Positions 7,039 through 15,126 of a stretch of 27,402 nt of DNA are shown here, piece after piece. The translations under genes were made by a program, and so were the position numbers. The notes under the pieces were generated by a model, which made no database searches, had not been told where the DNA came from, and saw only the letters and a program-made list of their open reading frames with translations. Origin of the DNA: Candidatus Peregrinibacteria bacterium CG11_big_fil_rev_8_21_14_0_20_46_8 (lineage in GTDB: Bacteria; Patescibacteriota; Gracilibacteria; UBA1369; UM-FILTER-53-11); assembly GCA_002796025.1 (NCBI GenBank), contig PCVQ01000054.1:1-27402 (forward strand), given 5' to 3'. Numbering within the stretch: the first letter of the stretch is position 1; the number at the start of each line of letters is the position of its first letter.

Positions 7039-7736
7039 TGAACCCTATACGCTTTCATGAAGAGTCGCATGTAACCATTGGCGGGCTGCTGCGCGAGGTT
7101 GTTTTTGGATTTAATGACGGCCTGGTCTCCACGTTTGCAATTATTGCGGGCCTTACCGGCGGCCTTGTCGAAAACAAAACCATTCTACTCGGCGCCCTGG
7201 CGACACTCTTTGCCGGCGCCTTTTCTATGGGGCTGGGCACCTATCTTGGCAACAAATCTGAACGCGAAATTTATGAAAGTGAACTTGCACGTGAAAAGTA
7301 CGAGATAAAAACAGTACCGGAACTTGAACGCCAAGAAATCAGAGACATCTATGCCGAAAAAGGATTTAAAGGAAAGCTGCTCGAGGATATCGTGGCTAAA
7401 ATTACAAGCGACGAAAAACTGTGGCTCGAGACCATGATGCGTGAAGAGCTGGGCTTTGCAGAAAAACCGCCAAACCCGATTAAAAACGCCGTATATATGT
7501 CGATTGCTTTTACCTTTGGTGCGTTTATTCCAACGGTGCCCTTTTTGTTTGAAGGTGCCGCAACTAATTTATTTCTCGTCTCGAGCGGACTTTCAATCGT
7601 TGCGCTGCTCGGTGCCGGCGCCTATAAAACGCGCTTCACAAAGAAAAATGTAGCATGGAGCGCATTCGAAACGCTGCTCGTTGGAGTAATTGCCGCGAGT
7701 GGCACATATGGCATTGGCGCACTCATTGGGGGCTAG
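7038..7736 (+). CDS. VIT1/CCC1 family transporter (iron/manganese)
   Basis: 232 residues with about five membrane segments: FGFNDGLVSTFAIIAGLTGG in helix 1 is the family hallmark, followed by LLGALATLFAGAFSMGLGTYLGNKSE in helix 2. Between helices 2 and 3 lies a charged cytoplasmic region (about 75-145) rich in Glu and ending MMREELG, equivalent to the metal-binding domain of plant VIT1, in which Glu and Met residues capture Fe2+. Helices 3-5 follow to the C-terminus. VIT1/CCC1 proteins export Fe2+ or Mn2+ from the cytoplasm in exchange for protons. Placement after two Fe-S genes supports iron as the substrate, although this is inference. The stop codon overlaps that of the convergent small gene within CTAG. 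Confidence 0.9.
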   Translation: MNPIRFHEESHVTIGGLLREVVFGFNDGLVSTFAIIAGLTGGLVENKTILLGALATLFAGAFSMGLGTYLGNKSEREIYESELAREKYEIKTVPELERQEIRDIYAEKGFKGKLLEDIVAKITSDEKLWLETMMREELGFAEKPPNPIKNAVYMSIAFTFGAFIPTVPFLFEGAATNLFLVSSGLSIVALLGAGAYKTRFTKKNVAWSAFETLLVGVIAASGTYGIGALIGG

Positions 7737-8020
7737 CTCCGCTCGCGCTTTCCCTTTCTGCCTTTTGCTCTTTTGCGCGACTTAATATCTTCGTACTTTT
7801 CGTAAAACGATTCGCCCATCTCGCCAAAAAATTCCGCCGATTTTTGCGCTGCATCTATTGCACGCTCTTTTATAGAATCGGGGTCGCCGGAAGGCTTGCG
7901 CTCAACCTTGCCCGCATCTCTAACCCGCTTAAAAATAAAAGCAAAAAGATCATCAAACGCCGACTGAATGATTGCCAGAATGGAACCGATAGTGCTTGGA
8001 AGAGATTTTTTTGGTGACAT
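7733..8020 (-). CDS. Small basic hypothetical protein (95 aa)
   Basis: Not recognised. It starts MSPKKSLPSTIGSILAIIQ; residues about 8-32 are moderately hydrophobic or amphipathic (IGSILAIIQSAFDDLFAFIF), the middle is charged and helical (PDSIKERAIDAAQKSAEFFG), and the last 15 residues are strongly basic (SRKRAKGRKGKRERS). This could be a membrane-associated or nucleic-acid-binding protein. The ATG at 8020 was preferred over upstream codons because TGCTATTAT ends 6 bp before it and lies between this gene and the VOC gene stop. Convergent with the VIT gene, with a 4-bp overlap of stop codons. Confidence 0.7.
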   Translation of the reverse strand: MSPKKSLPSTIGSILAIIQSAFDDLFAFIFKRVRDAGKVERKPSGDPDSIKERAIDAAQKSAEFFGEMGESFYEKYEDIKSRKRAKGRKGKRERS

Positions 8021-8026
8021 GAAAAT

Positions 8027-8035
8027 ATAATAGCA
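8027..8035 (-). promoter_or_regulatory. Extended -10 (TGCTATTAT) of the small basic protein gene
   Basis: Identical to the efp element, 6 bp upstream of the ATG at 8020 and only a few bp past the VOC gene stop at 8040. Confidence 0.6.
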
Positions 8036-8039
8036 TGAA

Positions 8040-8948
8040 TTATTTTCCTTCGTACGCGCGCTGCAATTCGGCAAGATCAAACTTTTTCATCTTCAGAAAT
8101 GCTTTTGTTACGCGCCCAATTTGCTCCTTGCTTCCCTTCGACATCATCTCATCCATGGCGGCGGGCACAATCTGCCACGAGACGCCATATGCATCTTTAA
8201 GCCAGCCGCACTGCTCAGACTTTGGATCTGCAGAAAGTTTATCCCAATAATAGTCGATCTCTTCTTGATCTTTGCACGAGACAATAAATGAGACCGCCTC
8301 GTTAAACGAAAATTTGTGCATGCTGCTGCTTGCATCCATTGCCACAAACCACTGTCCTTCCAGCTTAAAATCGGTGAACATAACCGCACCCTCTTTATTC
8401 GGCTCCATCCCGGCGGGATACCGCGCAATCGCGCCGCGCTTAGCATTTTTAAAAACAGATAAATAAAAATTCGTAGCCTCTTCCGCTTTCTCGCCTGTAT
8501 CGGTTACAAAAAGCATAGACGGAAGAACGAGCGGCCGCTCGTCCCCTTCCGGATTTGTAAGGATAAGCTGCCACGAAACTCCGTATTTATCTTGAATCCA
8601 TCCGTAACGCTCACTAAACGGATACTTATCCAACGGCATCAGCGCCTTTCCGCCTTCTGCAAGTTTGTTCCAAATGGTATCGATACGCGCCTTAGCCTCC
8701 ACATCCTGCGAAGGATCAAAATTCACCATAAACGAGATCGACGGATTAAATTTGCAGAGCGGACCGGCACTGATCGCCATAAATGAGTAGCCCAAAACCT
8801 TAAACGAAACCATATCGCAGTCGCCGGACGGCGTATCGTGAATTACAGAAACATTTGTAATTTTTGCATCCGGAAAAATTGAAGTATAAAACTCGGCCGC
8901 CTCTTTCGCCTCTTTGTCGAACCAAAGATGTGGTGTGATTTTCTGCAT
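8040..8948 (-). CDS. VOC superfamily protein with two PhnB-like domains
   Basis: 302 residues made of two homologous PhnB/3-demethylubiquinone-methyltransferase-like (glyoxalase-fold) domains: residues about 1-150 (KITPHLWFDKEAKEAAEFYTS, WIQDKYGVSWQLI) and about 155-300 (MLFVTDTGEKAEEATNFYLS, WLKDAYGVSWQIVP). The repeated [DK]-x-YGVSWQ motif marks each half. Related proteins have a metal-centred or ligand-binding cavity, but many lack a known reaction; nothing here identifies the substrate. The ATG at 8948 is preceded by TATACT at 8968-8963, giving a leader of about 7 nt if used. It follows nirK on the same strand after 24 nt. Confidence 0.85.
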   Translation of the reverse strand: MQKITPHLWFDKEAKEAAEFYTSIFPDAKITNVSVIHDTPSGDCDMVSFKVLGYSFMAISAGPLCKFNPSISFMVNFDPSQDVEAKARIDTIWNKLAEGGKALMPLDKYPFSERYGWIQDKYGVSWQLILTNPEGDERPLVLPSMLFVTDTGEKAEEATNFYLSVFKNAKRGAIARYPAGMEPNKEGAVMFTDFKLEGQWFVAMDASSSMHKFSFNEAVSFIVSCKDQEEIDYYWDKLSADPKSEQCGWLKDAYGVSWQIVPAAMDEMMSKGSKEQIGRVTKAFLKMKKFDLAELQRAYEGK

Positions 8949-8962
8949 ATGCTAATCGCTAG

Positions 8963-8968
8963 AGTATA
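8963..8968 (-). promoter_or_regulatory. -10 hexamer (TATACT) of the VOC gene
   Basis: TATACT on the minus strand, 14 bp before the ATG and just after the nirK stop. A slightly longer spacing than at the other promoters here, predicting a very short leader. Confidence 0.45.
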
Positions 8969-8972
8969 TTAA

Positions 8973-10196
8973 TCATTGTAATTTTTTTAGTACCGTCGGC
9001 GCAAATATATCTGGATTTTCGTTGCCGGACACTTCGAGCACAGCCCACGCTCCTTTATTCATTCGCGCCAAAGCGTGATCTACTAACAAATATTTTCCGG
9101 GTACATCAACGGTAAATTCAACAATACTCGCACCGCCTGGAAGTATTTGTGCCGCCTGAGTATTGTATTCTAAGGCTCCGCCGATGCTTGCATTGGGATA
9201 TACGGTATCAAAAATCTCTCCGATTATATGGAAGGACGAAACAAGATTGACGCCGCCATTTCCCAAATACATACGAATTTTATCTCCCACTTTCGCCTGC
9301 ATTCTTGGCGTAGTCTCGACTTTTCCGTTGAATGTCACATAGTTTGGCTGACCGTCTACCAGTGCCTCTGAATCAAATACCATAAGCCCCTTTTTACCGA
9401 TCTGGCCCGCAGTATAAAGTTCTCCCTGAACAACATAGAACTCTTTATCAACTTTTTCCAATCCTTCTTTGGTCTCAACTAAAATTAATCCATATTGTCC
9501 GTGGGAATTGTGCGTTGAAACATTCGGCATTGCACAGTGGTAAATATACAATCCTGGGTTTAGCGCTTTCCATGTAAATGCTTTTGTTTCTCCGGGTTCT
9601 ACGTGGGTCAATGCCGCCCCGCCGCCAGGTCCTGTAACGGCATGCAAGTCGATATTGTGGGCGTGCAGGCTCGAAACATCATTTGTTAAAGAGATTTCCA
9701 CACGATCACCTTCTCGAACGCGCAGCATGGGTCCAGGAACTTGGCCATCAAAAGTCCAGTAGTTGAAATAAATCCCGGGAGCAATTTCTGAAATCACCTC
9801 GCGAGTCGTGAGCTTCAGGCGGATAATACCATCTTCATCCGGCCGGCGAGGCTCATTCGGCACGGCATTGGGATCGGCGCCGATATCGGTGATTCTTTCA
9901 AATCGGCTTCCATGTTTGAAGAATTCAATAATTTTGGCGAATGGAATGGAAGGCGGCAATTTGTCCGGCGCGTGAGAATGCATGAAGAGCGGCATAGCAA
10001 AATTTGGTGGGTACGTTTTATTTGCTATAAAGCCCACGGGTAGAGCAAAAATGAATACAATAATTGGAACATACAATCCTCGCTCCTTAACAGCGTCACG
10101 TATAGATTTACGGCGCAACAAATATAAACCTAAAAAAATAAGCGCTGCAATTCCCGCAAGTACCGACAAAATCTCAAAAATTACAAAAATCAACAT
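8973..10196 (-). CDS. nirK: Membrane-anchored copper-containing nitrite reductase-like multicopper oxidase
   Basis: 407 residues. Two N-terminal membrane segments (about 3-27 and 41-60) precede two cupredoxin domains. By hand alignment with AniA/NirK: His180 and Asp183 and His185 in HNIDLHAVTG, His220-Cys221 in YIYHC, and His229 in THNSHGQYGLILVE, plus a later His in SSFHIIGEIFD, the third type 2 copper ligand. The type 1 axial Met expected in G-M-Y-G is Gln234 here (codon CAA). After FNG the sequence has Lys (FNGKVETTP) where AniA-type enzymes have a His that may be catalytic; I cannot place that residue firmly. The family reduces nitrite to NO using electrons from cupredoxins or cytochromes. 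No other denitrification gene is nearby. TAATAT sits 7 bp before the ATG. Confidence 0.85.
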   Translation of the reverse strand: MLIFVIFEILSVLAGIAALIFLGLYLLRRKSIRDAVKERGLYVPIIVFIFALPVGFIANKTYPPNFAMPLFMHSHAPDKLPPSIPFAKIIEFFKHGSRFERITDIGADPNAVPNEPRRPDEDGIIRLKLTTREVISEIAPGIYFNYWTFDGQVPGPMLRVREGDRVEISLTNDVSSLHAHNIDLHAVTGPGGGAALTHVEPGETKAFTWKALNPGLYIYHCAMPNVSTHNSHGQYGLILVETKEGLEKVDKEFYVVQGELYTAGQIGKKGLMVFDSEALVDGQPNYVTFNGKVETTPRMQAKVGDKIRMYLGNGGVNLVSSFHIIGEIFDTVYPNASIGGALEYNTQAAQILPGGASIVEFTVDVPGKYLLVDHALARMNKGAWAVLEVSGNENPDIFAPTVLKKLQ

Positions 10197-10203
10197 CGCG
10201 CAA

Positions 10204-10209
10204 ATATTA
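10204..10209 (-). promoter_or_regulatory. -10 hexamer (TAATAT) of nirK
   Basis: TAATAT on the minus strand, 7 bp before the ATG. It forms one arm of an AT-only inverted repeat (AAATATTA at 10202-10209, loop GCT, TAATATTT at 10213-10220) located between nirK and tmRNA. Confidence 0.5.
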
Positions 10210-10243
10210 GCTTAATATTTTGGTGGGCGAAATATCTAAAAAC

Positions 10244-10673
10244 TGGTGGAGATGGGGGGAGTCGAACCCCCGTCCAAGGATAAAGTGATGGATCTTCTAC
10301 GATTGTAGTTTATCCTGAATTGTCGGCCGCAGAGATAAAGGACAAACAGAAAGCCTCTATGGCTTAGCTCTAGAGTTTAGGCGCATGTTTGAGCAGAACA
10401 CTTGCCGATCCTCATAAGTTACGCCGCGCACTACTATGAGGACTCATAATGTGCGACGTCTCCCTCGCTATGCGGGGAGAGATTGAGTTAGGCAGCGACA
10501 GGAACCAAAGCTGGTTCGTCGTTTGCTACAAGCCCACGAAGAGCTGCAACAAGCCCGTTCTCTTCTGCGTTAGCAGTTGTTTTGCGCTGGACGGATCTAA
10601 CGGCGGACAGCGCGACGCCGTAATCGCAAACCCATGACTTTTAAAGATCCCTGTCGAATGCCGGTGCATCCCC
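10244..10673 (-). ncRNA. ssrA: tmRNA (transfer-messenger RNA)
   Basis: tmRNA rescues stalled ribosomes and tags their products for proteolysis. The 5' end GGGGATGCACCGG and the 3' end CATCTCCACCA form a 7-bp acceptor stem, with CCA encoded; a T-arm with GGGTTCGACTCCC and the conserved GGCATTCGACAGGG near the 5' end are present. Pseudoknot 1 is clear: ACGGCG (10621-10616) pairs with CGCCGT (10605-10600), and GCGCTG (10613-10608) with CAGCGC (10589-10584). Nine nt later GCT (10574) is the likely resume codon, with A at position -4. The frame runs 28 codons to TAA (10490-10488), ending ALVPVAA. At 430 nt it is longer than the common ~360. A run of five T follows the CCA on the minus strand and may help termination. 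Confidence 0.95.
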
Positions 10674-10681
10674 AGGCTTCA

Positions 10682-10710
10682 ATCATAGCACCAGTTTGCC
10701 CCTCAAACAA
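10682..10710 (-). promoter_or_regulatory. tmRNA promoter
   Basis: TTGTTT (10710-10105 region: 10710-10705), a 17-bp spacer and an extended -10 TGCTATGAT with its hexamer at 10687-10682. The mature tmRNA 5' G lies 8 bp after the hexamer, an internal calibration of where this type of promoter starts transcription. Confidence 0.7.
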
Positions 10711-10720
10711 GCCCTATAGA

Positions 10721-13700
10721 CTACTTCGCCACGCTCCCCTTCTTTCCGTTCTTCTCCGCAATCTCTTCTTTATTCACCTCTTCGCCAAGCATGTGTATAC
10801 ACTGCTTCAACTCCTCGAACCAGTTGAGGCCAAGGTGCTTTATGTCGATGTACATTTTTGTACCGCTGATAGTCCACTTAGAATTATGCCCTAACATGTA
10901 GACAATATTTTCAGGTTTTACATGCTTGCTCATAAAGAGCACGACGCGCTTGCCGCTGCTCATGTGAATATTTTCGGCTTTAATAACAGTAATGCCGGCT
11001 TTTTTTGCATTCATCTTCAGCTCGATAATTTGCAGAAGGTTTGCAACTTCGCGCGGGAGCTTTCCGTAATCTTCAATTAAATCGTCGCGCAGTTCATTCA
11101 AATACTCTTTACTATCTGCGCCGGCCATACGCTGGTAGGTATTAATTTTTTCTTTAGCATTCACAATATAGTCGTCCGGAATATAGGCAGGAATTGGCAG
11201 CTCGACCGAGACCTCGGCTTCCTGTGTTGCATCTTCACTCACGCGGCCCGCCTGTAAGTCTTCGACAGCTTTATTCAGCATGCGCAGAAAGTGGCTCACA
11301 CCCACCACATTAATTACACCGTGCTGATTCACGCCAAGAATATCGCCGGCTCCCCGGATCTCTAAATCCTTCATCGCGATTTGGAAACCAGACCCAAGCT
11401 CTGAAGCTTCGACAATGGCGCGTAAGCGCTTTTTTGCATCGAGACGAAGCCGCTGCGACTGATACAAGAAATATGCGAACGCCTGCTTTTTACTGCGTCC
11501 TACACGGCCGCGCAATTGGTACAACTGTGCCAATCCAAATTTCTCCGCATTATTTACAATGAGCGTATTTGCATTTGCCAAATCAATTCCGTTTTCGATA
11601 ATCGTCGAGCTCACAAGCACATCAAACTTGTGCTCTTTAAAGTCTACAATTCGCTCTTCAAGGTCTTTACTCAACAATTTTCCGTGTGCCACGCCAAAGC
11701 GCGCCTCCGGCACCAGCTGGCGCAAGCGATCGGCCAGGCCGTCGATAGTCTGCACACGGTTGTGCAAAAAGTAGACCTGCCCACCACGCTGAATTTCGCG
11801 CAAAATTGCCTCGCGAATTAAATCGTTCGAATATTTCCGCACCTCGGTAATAACGGGCAGGCGCCCCGGCGGCGGTGTAGTAATGGTTGAAATATCGCGC
11901 AATTTGTTCAAACACACATTTAATGTACGCGGAATCGGCGTTGCAGTAAGGGTCAAAATATCGACTTCGGCACGCATCTTTTTAAACTGCTCCTTTTGCT
12001 TCACGCCGAAGCGCTGCTCTTCATCGATAATCACGAGTCCTAAATTTTTAAACTCAACATCTTTTTGCAGCAGACGGTGTGTCCCCACCACAATATCCAC
12101 CTCGCCGCGCGCAAGTTTTTTTAATACTTCTTGCTGCTCTTTTTGTGAGCGAAAACGGGAGAGCATCTCGACGCGAATATGAAATTCGTCCATGCGGCTA
12201 GTGAACGAACGGTAGTGTTGGTCTGCCAAAATCGTGATCGGAGAAATAAGCGCAACCTGCTTGCCGCTCTTTACAGCCTTAAATGCCGCGCGCATCGCAA
12301 CTTCTGTTTTTCCAAAACCAACATCCCCACAGATGAGGCGGTCCATTGGCGCAGCACGCTCCATATCGGCAATTACATCGTTAATCGCCTTAATCTGGCC
12401 CGGCGTCTCTTCGTACGGGAACGACCGAGCAAACCTGTCGAACTCATTAGTATTCGGCATAAATCCATGACCCCGGGCCTGCTTACGTTTTGCATAAAGT
12501 TCCAGAAGCTCTTTTGCAATGGCCTCCGACTCTTTGCGTACTTTGCGCGTCATTGTTGCCCATTCCGCAGAGCCGAGCCGCGTAAGCTTCGGAGCCTCTC
12601 CCTCGGCACCGATAAATTTATTCACTTTATCAGCTTGATCGATCGGTACAAAAAGTTTGTCGTTTTCTGCATATGCGAGCTTTAAATATTCACGTGTAAT
12701 ATCGTCGACCATACGACGCTCGAGACCTTCAAAGCGGGCGATTCCATGATTCACATGCACAACCAAATCGTTCTTCTTTAAACTTGTAAGGAACTCCCAA
12801 AAAATTCGCTCCTTTACTTTTTTCCGCTTTTCTTCGTGAATATTCGCAATATCACGATCCGAAATTACCAAAATCTTATTTTCGATGGCTTGAAATGACT
12901 GCGGCAAAACTGTCTCTTTATCGACATCAATAATCGCAACGCTTTCGTTGTTTCTTTCGAGTGGGCGGAGCTCGCGAAAAAACTGCACCTTTTTATCTTC
13001 TAATAATCCCGCGATTGTATCGCCGTGTTTGGTAAATATAAGCACGCGCCAGTCGCGCATCGATTTCTCTTTAATATCATGGGAAAGGTCGAGAAAGTTT
13101 TGATACTTTAAGACCGAAAGATAGCGAAGATTTACATGATTATCTGTATCTTCCGGAAATGAGGTAAAGCTTACGAGCCTGCCACTTATCGCTTCACGCT
13201 TAAAGAGCTGATCCCATGCATTAAAATTCTCATCAGTAATTTCCAACTCGTCCTCAACCACAAGCGCATCTTTGTCGAGCCAGTCAAAAACCGTACCGCC
13301 TTCGAGTGCAATATTTATGGGATATATCGCGATGTTGTGCACTTCTTGGGTTCGATTTCCGGTTGACTGATCGTAGGCATACATATCAACAACTTTGTCG
13401 AATTCAAACTCAATTCGTATAGGTGTGTCACTGTTTACCGGAAATACACTCAAAGCACCACCCTTACCGCGATAGGCACCGGGTTCAAGGTGGTCGTCGT
13501 CGGAAACTGTATAGCCCTGTGCAATAAGCGCCTCAAAAAGCTCTACATTCGAAACCGCCTGTCCGGTTGAAATGTGCAACTGATTTTCGATAATAGTTTT
13601 TTTTGCCGGGAAGCTGCGCATAAGCACTTCGTATGGCACAACAAAAACACCTCGCTCTCTTATCTCGAGCTTACTTAAAAACATAAGAGTCTCAAGATGA

Positions 13701-13987
13701 GCGGTGTATTCATCGGCAATATCCGGTGCAAAGGGGGTAACCGCAACCTTGTTACCAAACCACTCTTCGCATGCCCGAACCGCCTGCTCTTTTGATTCGG
13801 TATCATTCACAATCCATAGAACCGGCCCTTTAATTCCATTTCGTAATACATCACTTAAAACAAAGGCCTTAGCTCCAATATTGCCTCCACCAGAAAGCGT
13901 AACTGTTGAAAAAGCGCCAATTTTTTTATCTACTGCAATATTTTGAAGCTCAGAAAAAAGCTGGATGAGCCCTCGAAGAGAAGACAA
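10721..13987 (-). CDS. mfd: Transcription-repair coupling factor (Mfd)
   Basis: 1088 residues, typical of Mfd. The protein displaces RNA polymerase stalled at lesions and recruits UvrA. Domains in order: UvrB-like N-terminal region (about 1-330); RNA polymerase-interacting CarD-like domain near residue 400 (NDLVVHVNHGIARFEGLE, KLFVPIDQADKV); RecG-type translocase with GDVGFGKTEVAMRAAF (Walker A, about 555), DEEQRFGVKQKE (Walker B, about 652), LTATPIPRTL, FLHNRVQ and QLRGRVGRSKKQAFAYF (about 825); C-terminal TRCF domain (about 930-1040). The start is a TTG 32 nt after the dnaN stop; no better ATG precedes the homology, though the exact start is uncertain. Likely co-transcribed with dnaN. The 3' end lies 47 bp before tmRNA. 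Confidence 0.96.
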   Translation of the reverse strand: MSSLRGLIQLFSELQNIAVDKKIGAFSTVTLSGGGNIGAKAFVLSDVLRNGIKGPVLWIVNDTESKEQAVRACEEWFGNKVAVTPFAPDIADEYTAHLETLMFLSKLEIRERGVFVVPYEVLMRSFPAKKTIIENQLHISTGQAVSNVELFEALIAQGYTVSDDDHLEPGAYRGKGGALSVFPVNSDTPIRIEFEFDKVVDMYAYDQSTGNRTQEVHNIAIYPINIALEGGTVFDWLDKDALVVEDELEITDENFNAWDQLFKREAISGRLVSFTSFPEDTDNHVNLRYLSVLKYQNFLDLSHDIKEKSMRDWRVLIFTKHGDTIAGLLEDKKVQFFRELRPLERNNESVAIIDVDKETVLPQSFQAIENKILVISDRDIANIHEEKRKKVKERIFWEFLTSLKKNDLVVHVNHGIARFEGLERRMVDDITREYLKLAYAENDKLFVPIDQADKVNKFIGAEGEAPKLTRLGSAEWATMTRKVRKESEAIAKELLELYAKRKQARGHGFMPNTNEFDRFARSFPYEETPGQIKAINDVIADMERAAPMDRLICGDVGFGKTEVAMRAAFKAVKSGKQVALISPITILADQHYRSFTSRMDEFHIRVEMLSRFRSQKEQQEVLKKLARGEVDIVVGTHRLLQKDVEFKNLGLVIIDEEQRFGVKQKEQFKKMRAEVDILTLTATPIPRTLNVCLNKLRDISTITTPPPGRLPVITEVRKYSNDLIREAILREIQRGGQVYFLHNRVQTIDGLADRLRQLVPEARFGVAHGKLLSKDLEERIVDFKEHKFDVLVSSTIIENGIDLANANTLIVNNAEKFGLAQLYQLRGRVGRSKKQAFAYFLYQSQRLRLDAKKRLRAIVEASELGSGFQIAMKDLEIRGAGDILGVNQHGVINVVGVSHFLRMLNKAVEDLQAGRVSEDATQEAEVSVELPIPAYIPDDYIVNAKEKINTYQRMAGADSKEYLNELRDDLIEDYGKLPREVANLLQIIELKMNAKKAGITVIKAENIHMSSGKRVVLFMSKHVKPENIVYMLGHNSKWTISGTKMYIDIKHLGLNWFEELKQCIHMLGEEVNKEEIAEKNGKKGSVAK

Positions 13988-14019
13988 TGTTAAAAGTTAT
14001 TAAAAGTTTTCAATCTCAA

Positions 14020-15126
14020 TCAAACCTTCAGCGGCATAATAATATAGACGTAGTCATCTTTTTTAGCGGATTTCACAACAACGGGCGTCAACTTCTCGTC
14101 CATTTCTACGCTGACATTATCCTTCATATGACTCAATACGTCAAGGAGATATTGTGAATTTAATGCGACTTTATTGTTTTCGCCCTCCATTTTAATATCG
14201 AGCTCGGCGTTTTCTTCACCTACACTTGTTTCGTCGGTTGCAATTTGCAACTTACCATCGTTGGTCGCAGTAAGTTTAATACTATTGTTGTTTTCTTTTG
14301 CAAAGAGACTCACACGTTTTGTTGCCATAGAGAGGTGGCTCGCCTCTGTTTGAAATTTTGTACGGGTGGATTTTGGAATAATTTTCTTATAGTCGGGAAA
14401 CTTCCCTTCAATAAGCCGGGAAATTAATTCAATGCCTTTTACACGAAATGCGATTTGATTTTTTGAAATGTGAATTTCCGTCTCTTCATTGCCACATTTA
14501 GAACTCAAAATGCGCTGGAGTTCGAGCATAGTCCTTGTAGGAACAATACATTCTGTTTCGGTGTTTACTTCGGTTGGTAACTTCGTCTTCTTCTCAGCGA
14601 GCCGGAAGCTATCTGTTGCAACCATCTTCATCTCACTTTTATCCGCATGCATATAGACACCCGCTAGTACCGGGCGTGTATTTGTAGTTGCGGCAGAAAA
14701 GACAGTGTAATCGATAGAATTTGCAAGTACATCTGCGGGAATTTTAATAACTGTATCTTTCTCAACTTTTGGAATAAGCGGAAACTCTTCCGGAGAAATC
14801 CCTTTAATCTTTGTTTGGGATGATTTTGATTTAATATGCAACGTCATCGCATCTTCTACTTTCATTTCAACCTTATCGTCTTCGAGTAACGCAATGTAGC
14901 TCGTAATAAGTTTTGCCGGAATCGTAATGCTTCCCTCGTTTTTAACCTCCGCAGGAATTGAGTAGTTAATTGCAATCTCAAGATTTGTTGCAGAAAAAAA
15001 GAGACGCTGATCTTCGGCTTTTATTAAAATATTATTAAGAACCGGAAGTGTTGTAGAAGGGCTGATTGCCAAGCTAACAATGTCGAGTGCAAACCGAAGA
15101 TCTTTTTGTGTGCACGATAATTTCAT
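14020..15126 (-). CDS. dnaN: DNA polymerase III beta subunit (sliding clamp)
   Basis: 368 residues from the ATG at 15126; a TTG three codons upstream is rejected because clamps begin MKL-x-C as here (MKLSCTQKDLRFALDIV). The clamp encircles DNA and tethers polymerase III. Family features: TLPVLNNILI near residue 28, TRPVLAGVYM and ATDSFRLAEKK in the central domain, IEGKFPDYKKIIP in the third, and the C-terminal YIIMPLKV, close to the usual MPMR/L ending that lines the partner-binding pocket. A full promoter (TTGTTT, 16 bp, TATAAT) lies upstream with a leader of about 22 nt lacking a Shine-Dalgarno site. mfd follows on the same strand. dnaA is not adjacent; instead a 620-bp AT-rich gap lies upstream. 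Confidence 0.96.
   Translation of the reverse strand: MKLSCTQKDLRFALDIVSLAISPSTTLPVLNNILIKAEDQRLFFSATNLEIAINYSIPAEVKNEGSITIPAKLITSYIALLEDDKVEMKVEDAMTLHIKSKSSQTKIKGISPEEFPLIPKVEKDTVIKIPADVLANSIDYTVFSAATTNTRPVLAGVYMHADKSEMKMVATDSFRLAEKKTKLPTEVNTETECIVPTRTMLELQRILSSKCGNEETEIHISKNQIAFRVKGIELISRLIEGKFPDYKKIIPKSTRTKFQTEASHLSMATKRVSLFAKENNNSIKLTATNDGKLQIATDETSVGEENAELDIKMEGENNKVALNSQYLLDVLSHMKDNVSVEMDEKLTPVVVKSAKKDDYVYIIMPLKV

Noticed and set aside
8021..8080. Longer N-terminus for the small basic protein
   Set aside because: The extension overlaps the VOC gene and would put the extended -10 inside the gene.
10488..10526. Resume codon of the tmRNA tag at GCA 10526, giving a conventional 12-codon tag
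   Set aside because: Attractive because GCAAACGACGAA matches the E. coli tag start, but it lies about 57 nt beyond pseudoknot 1, whereas resume codons sit about 10-12 nt after it. Kept as the alternative.
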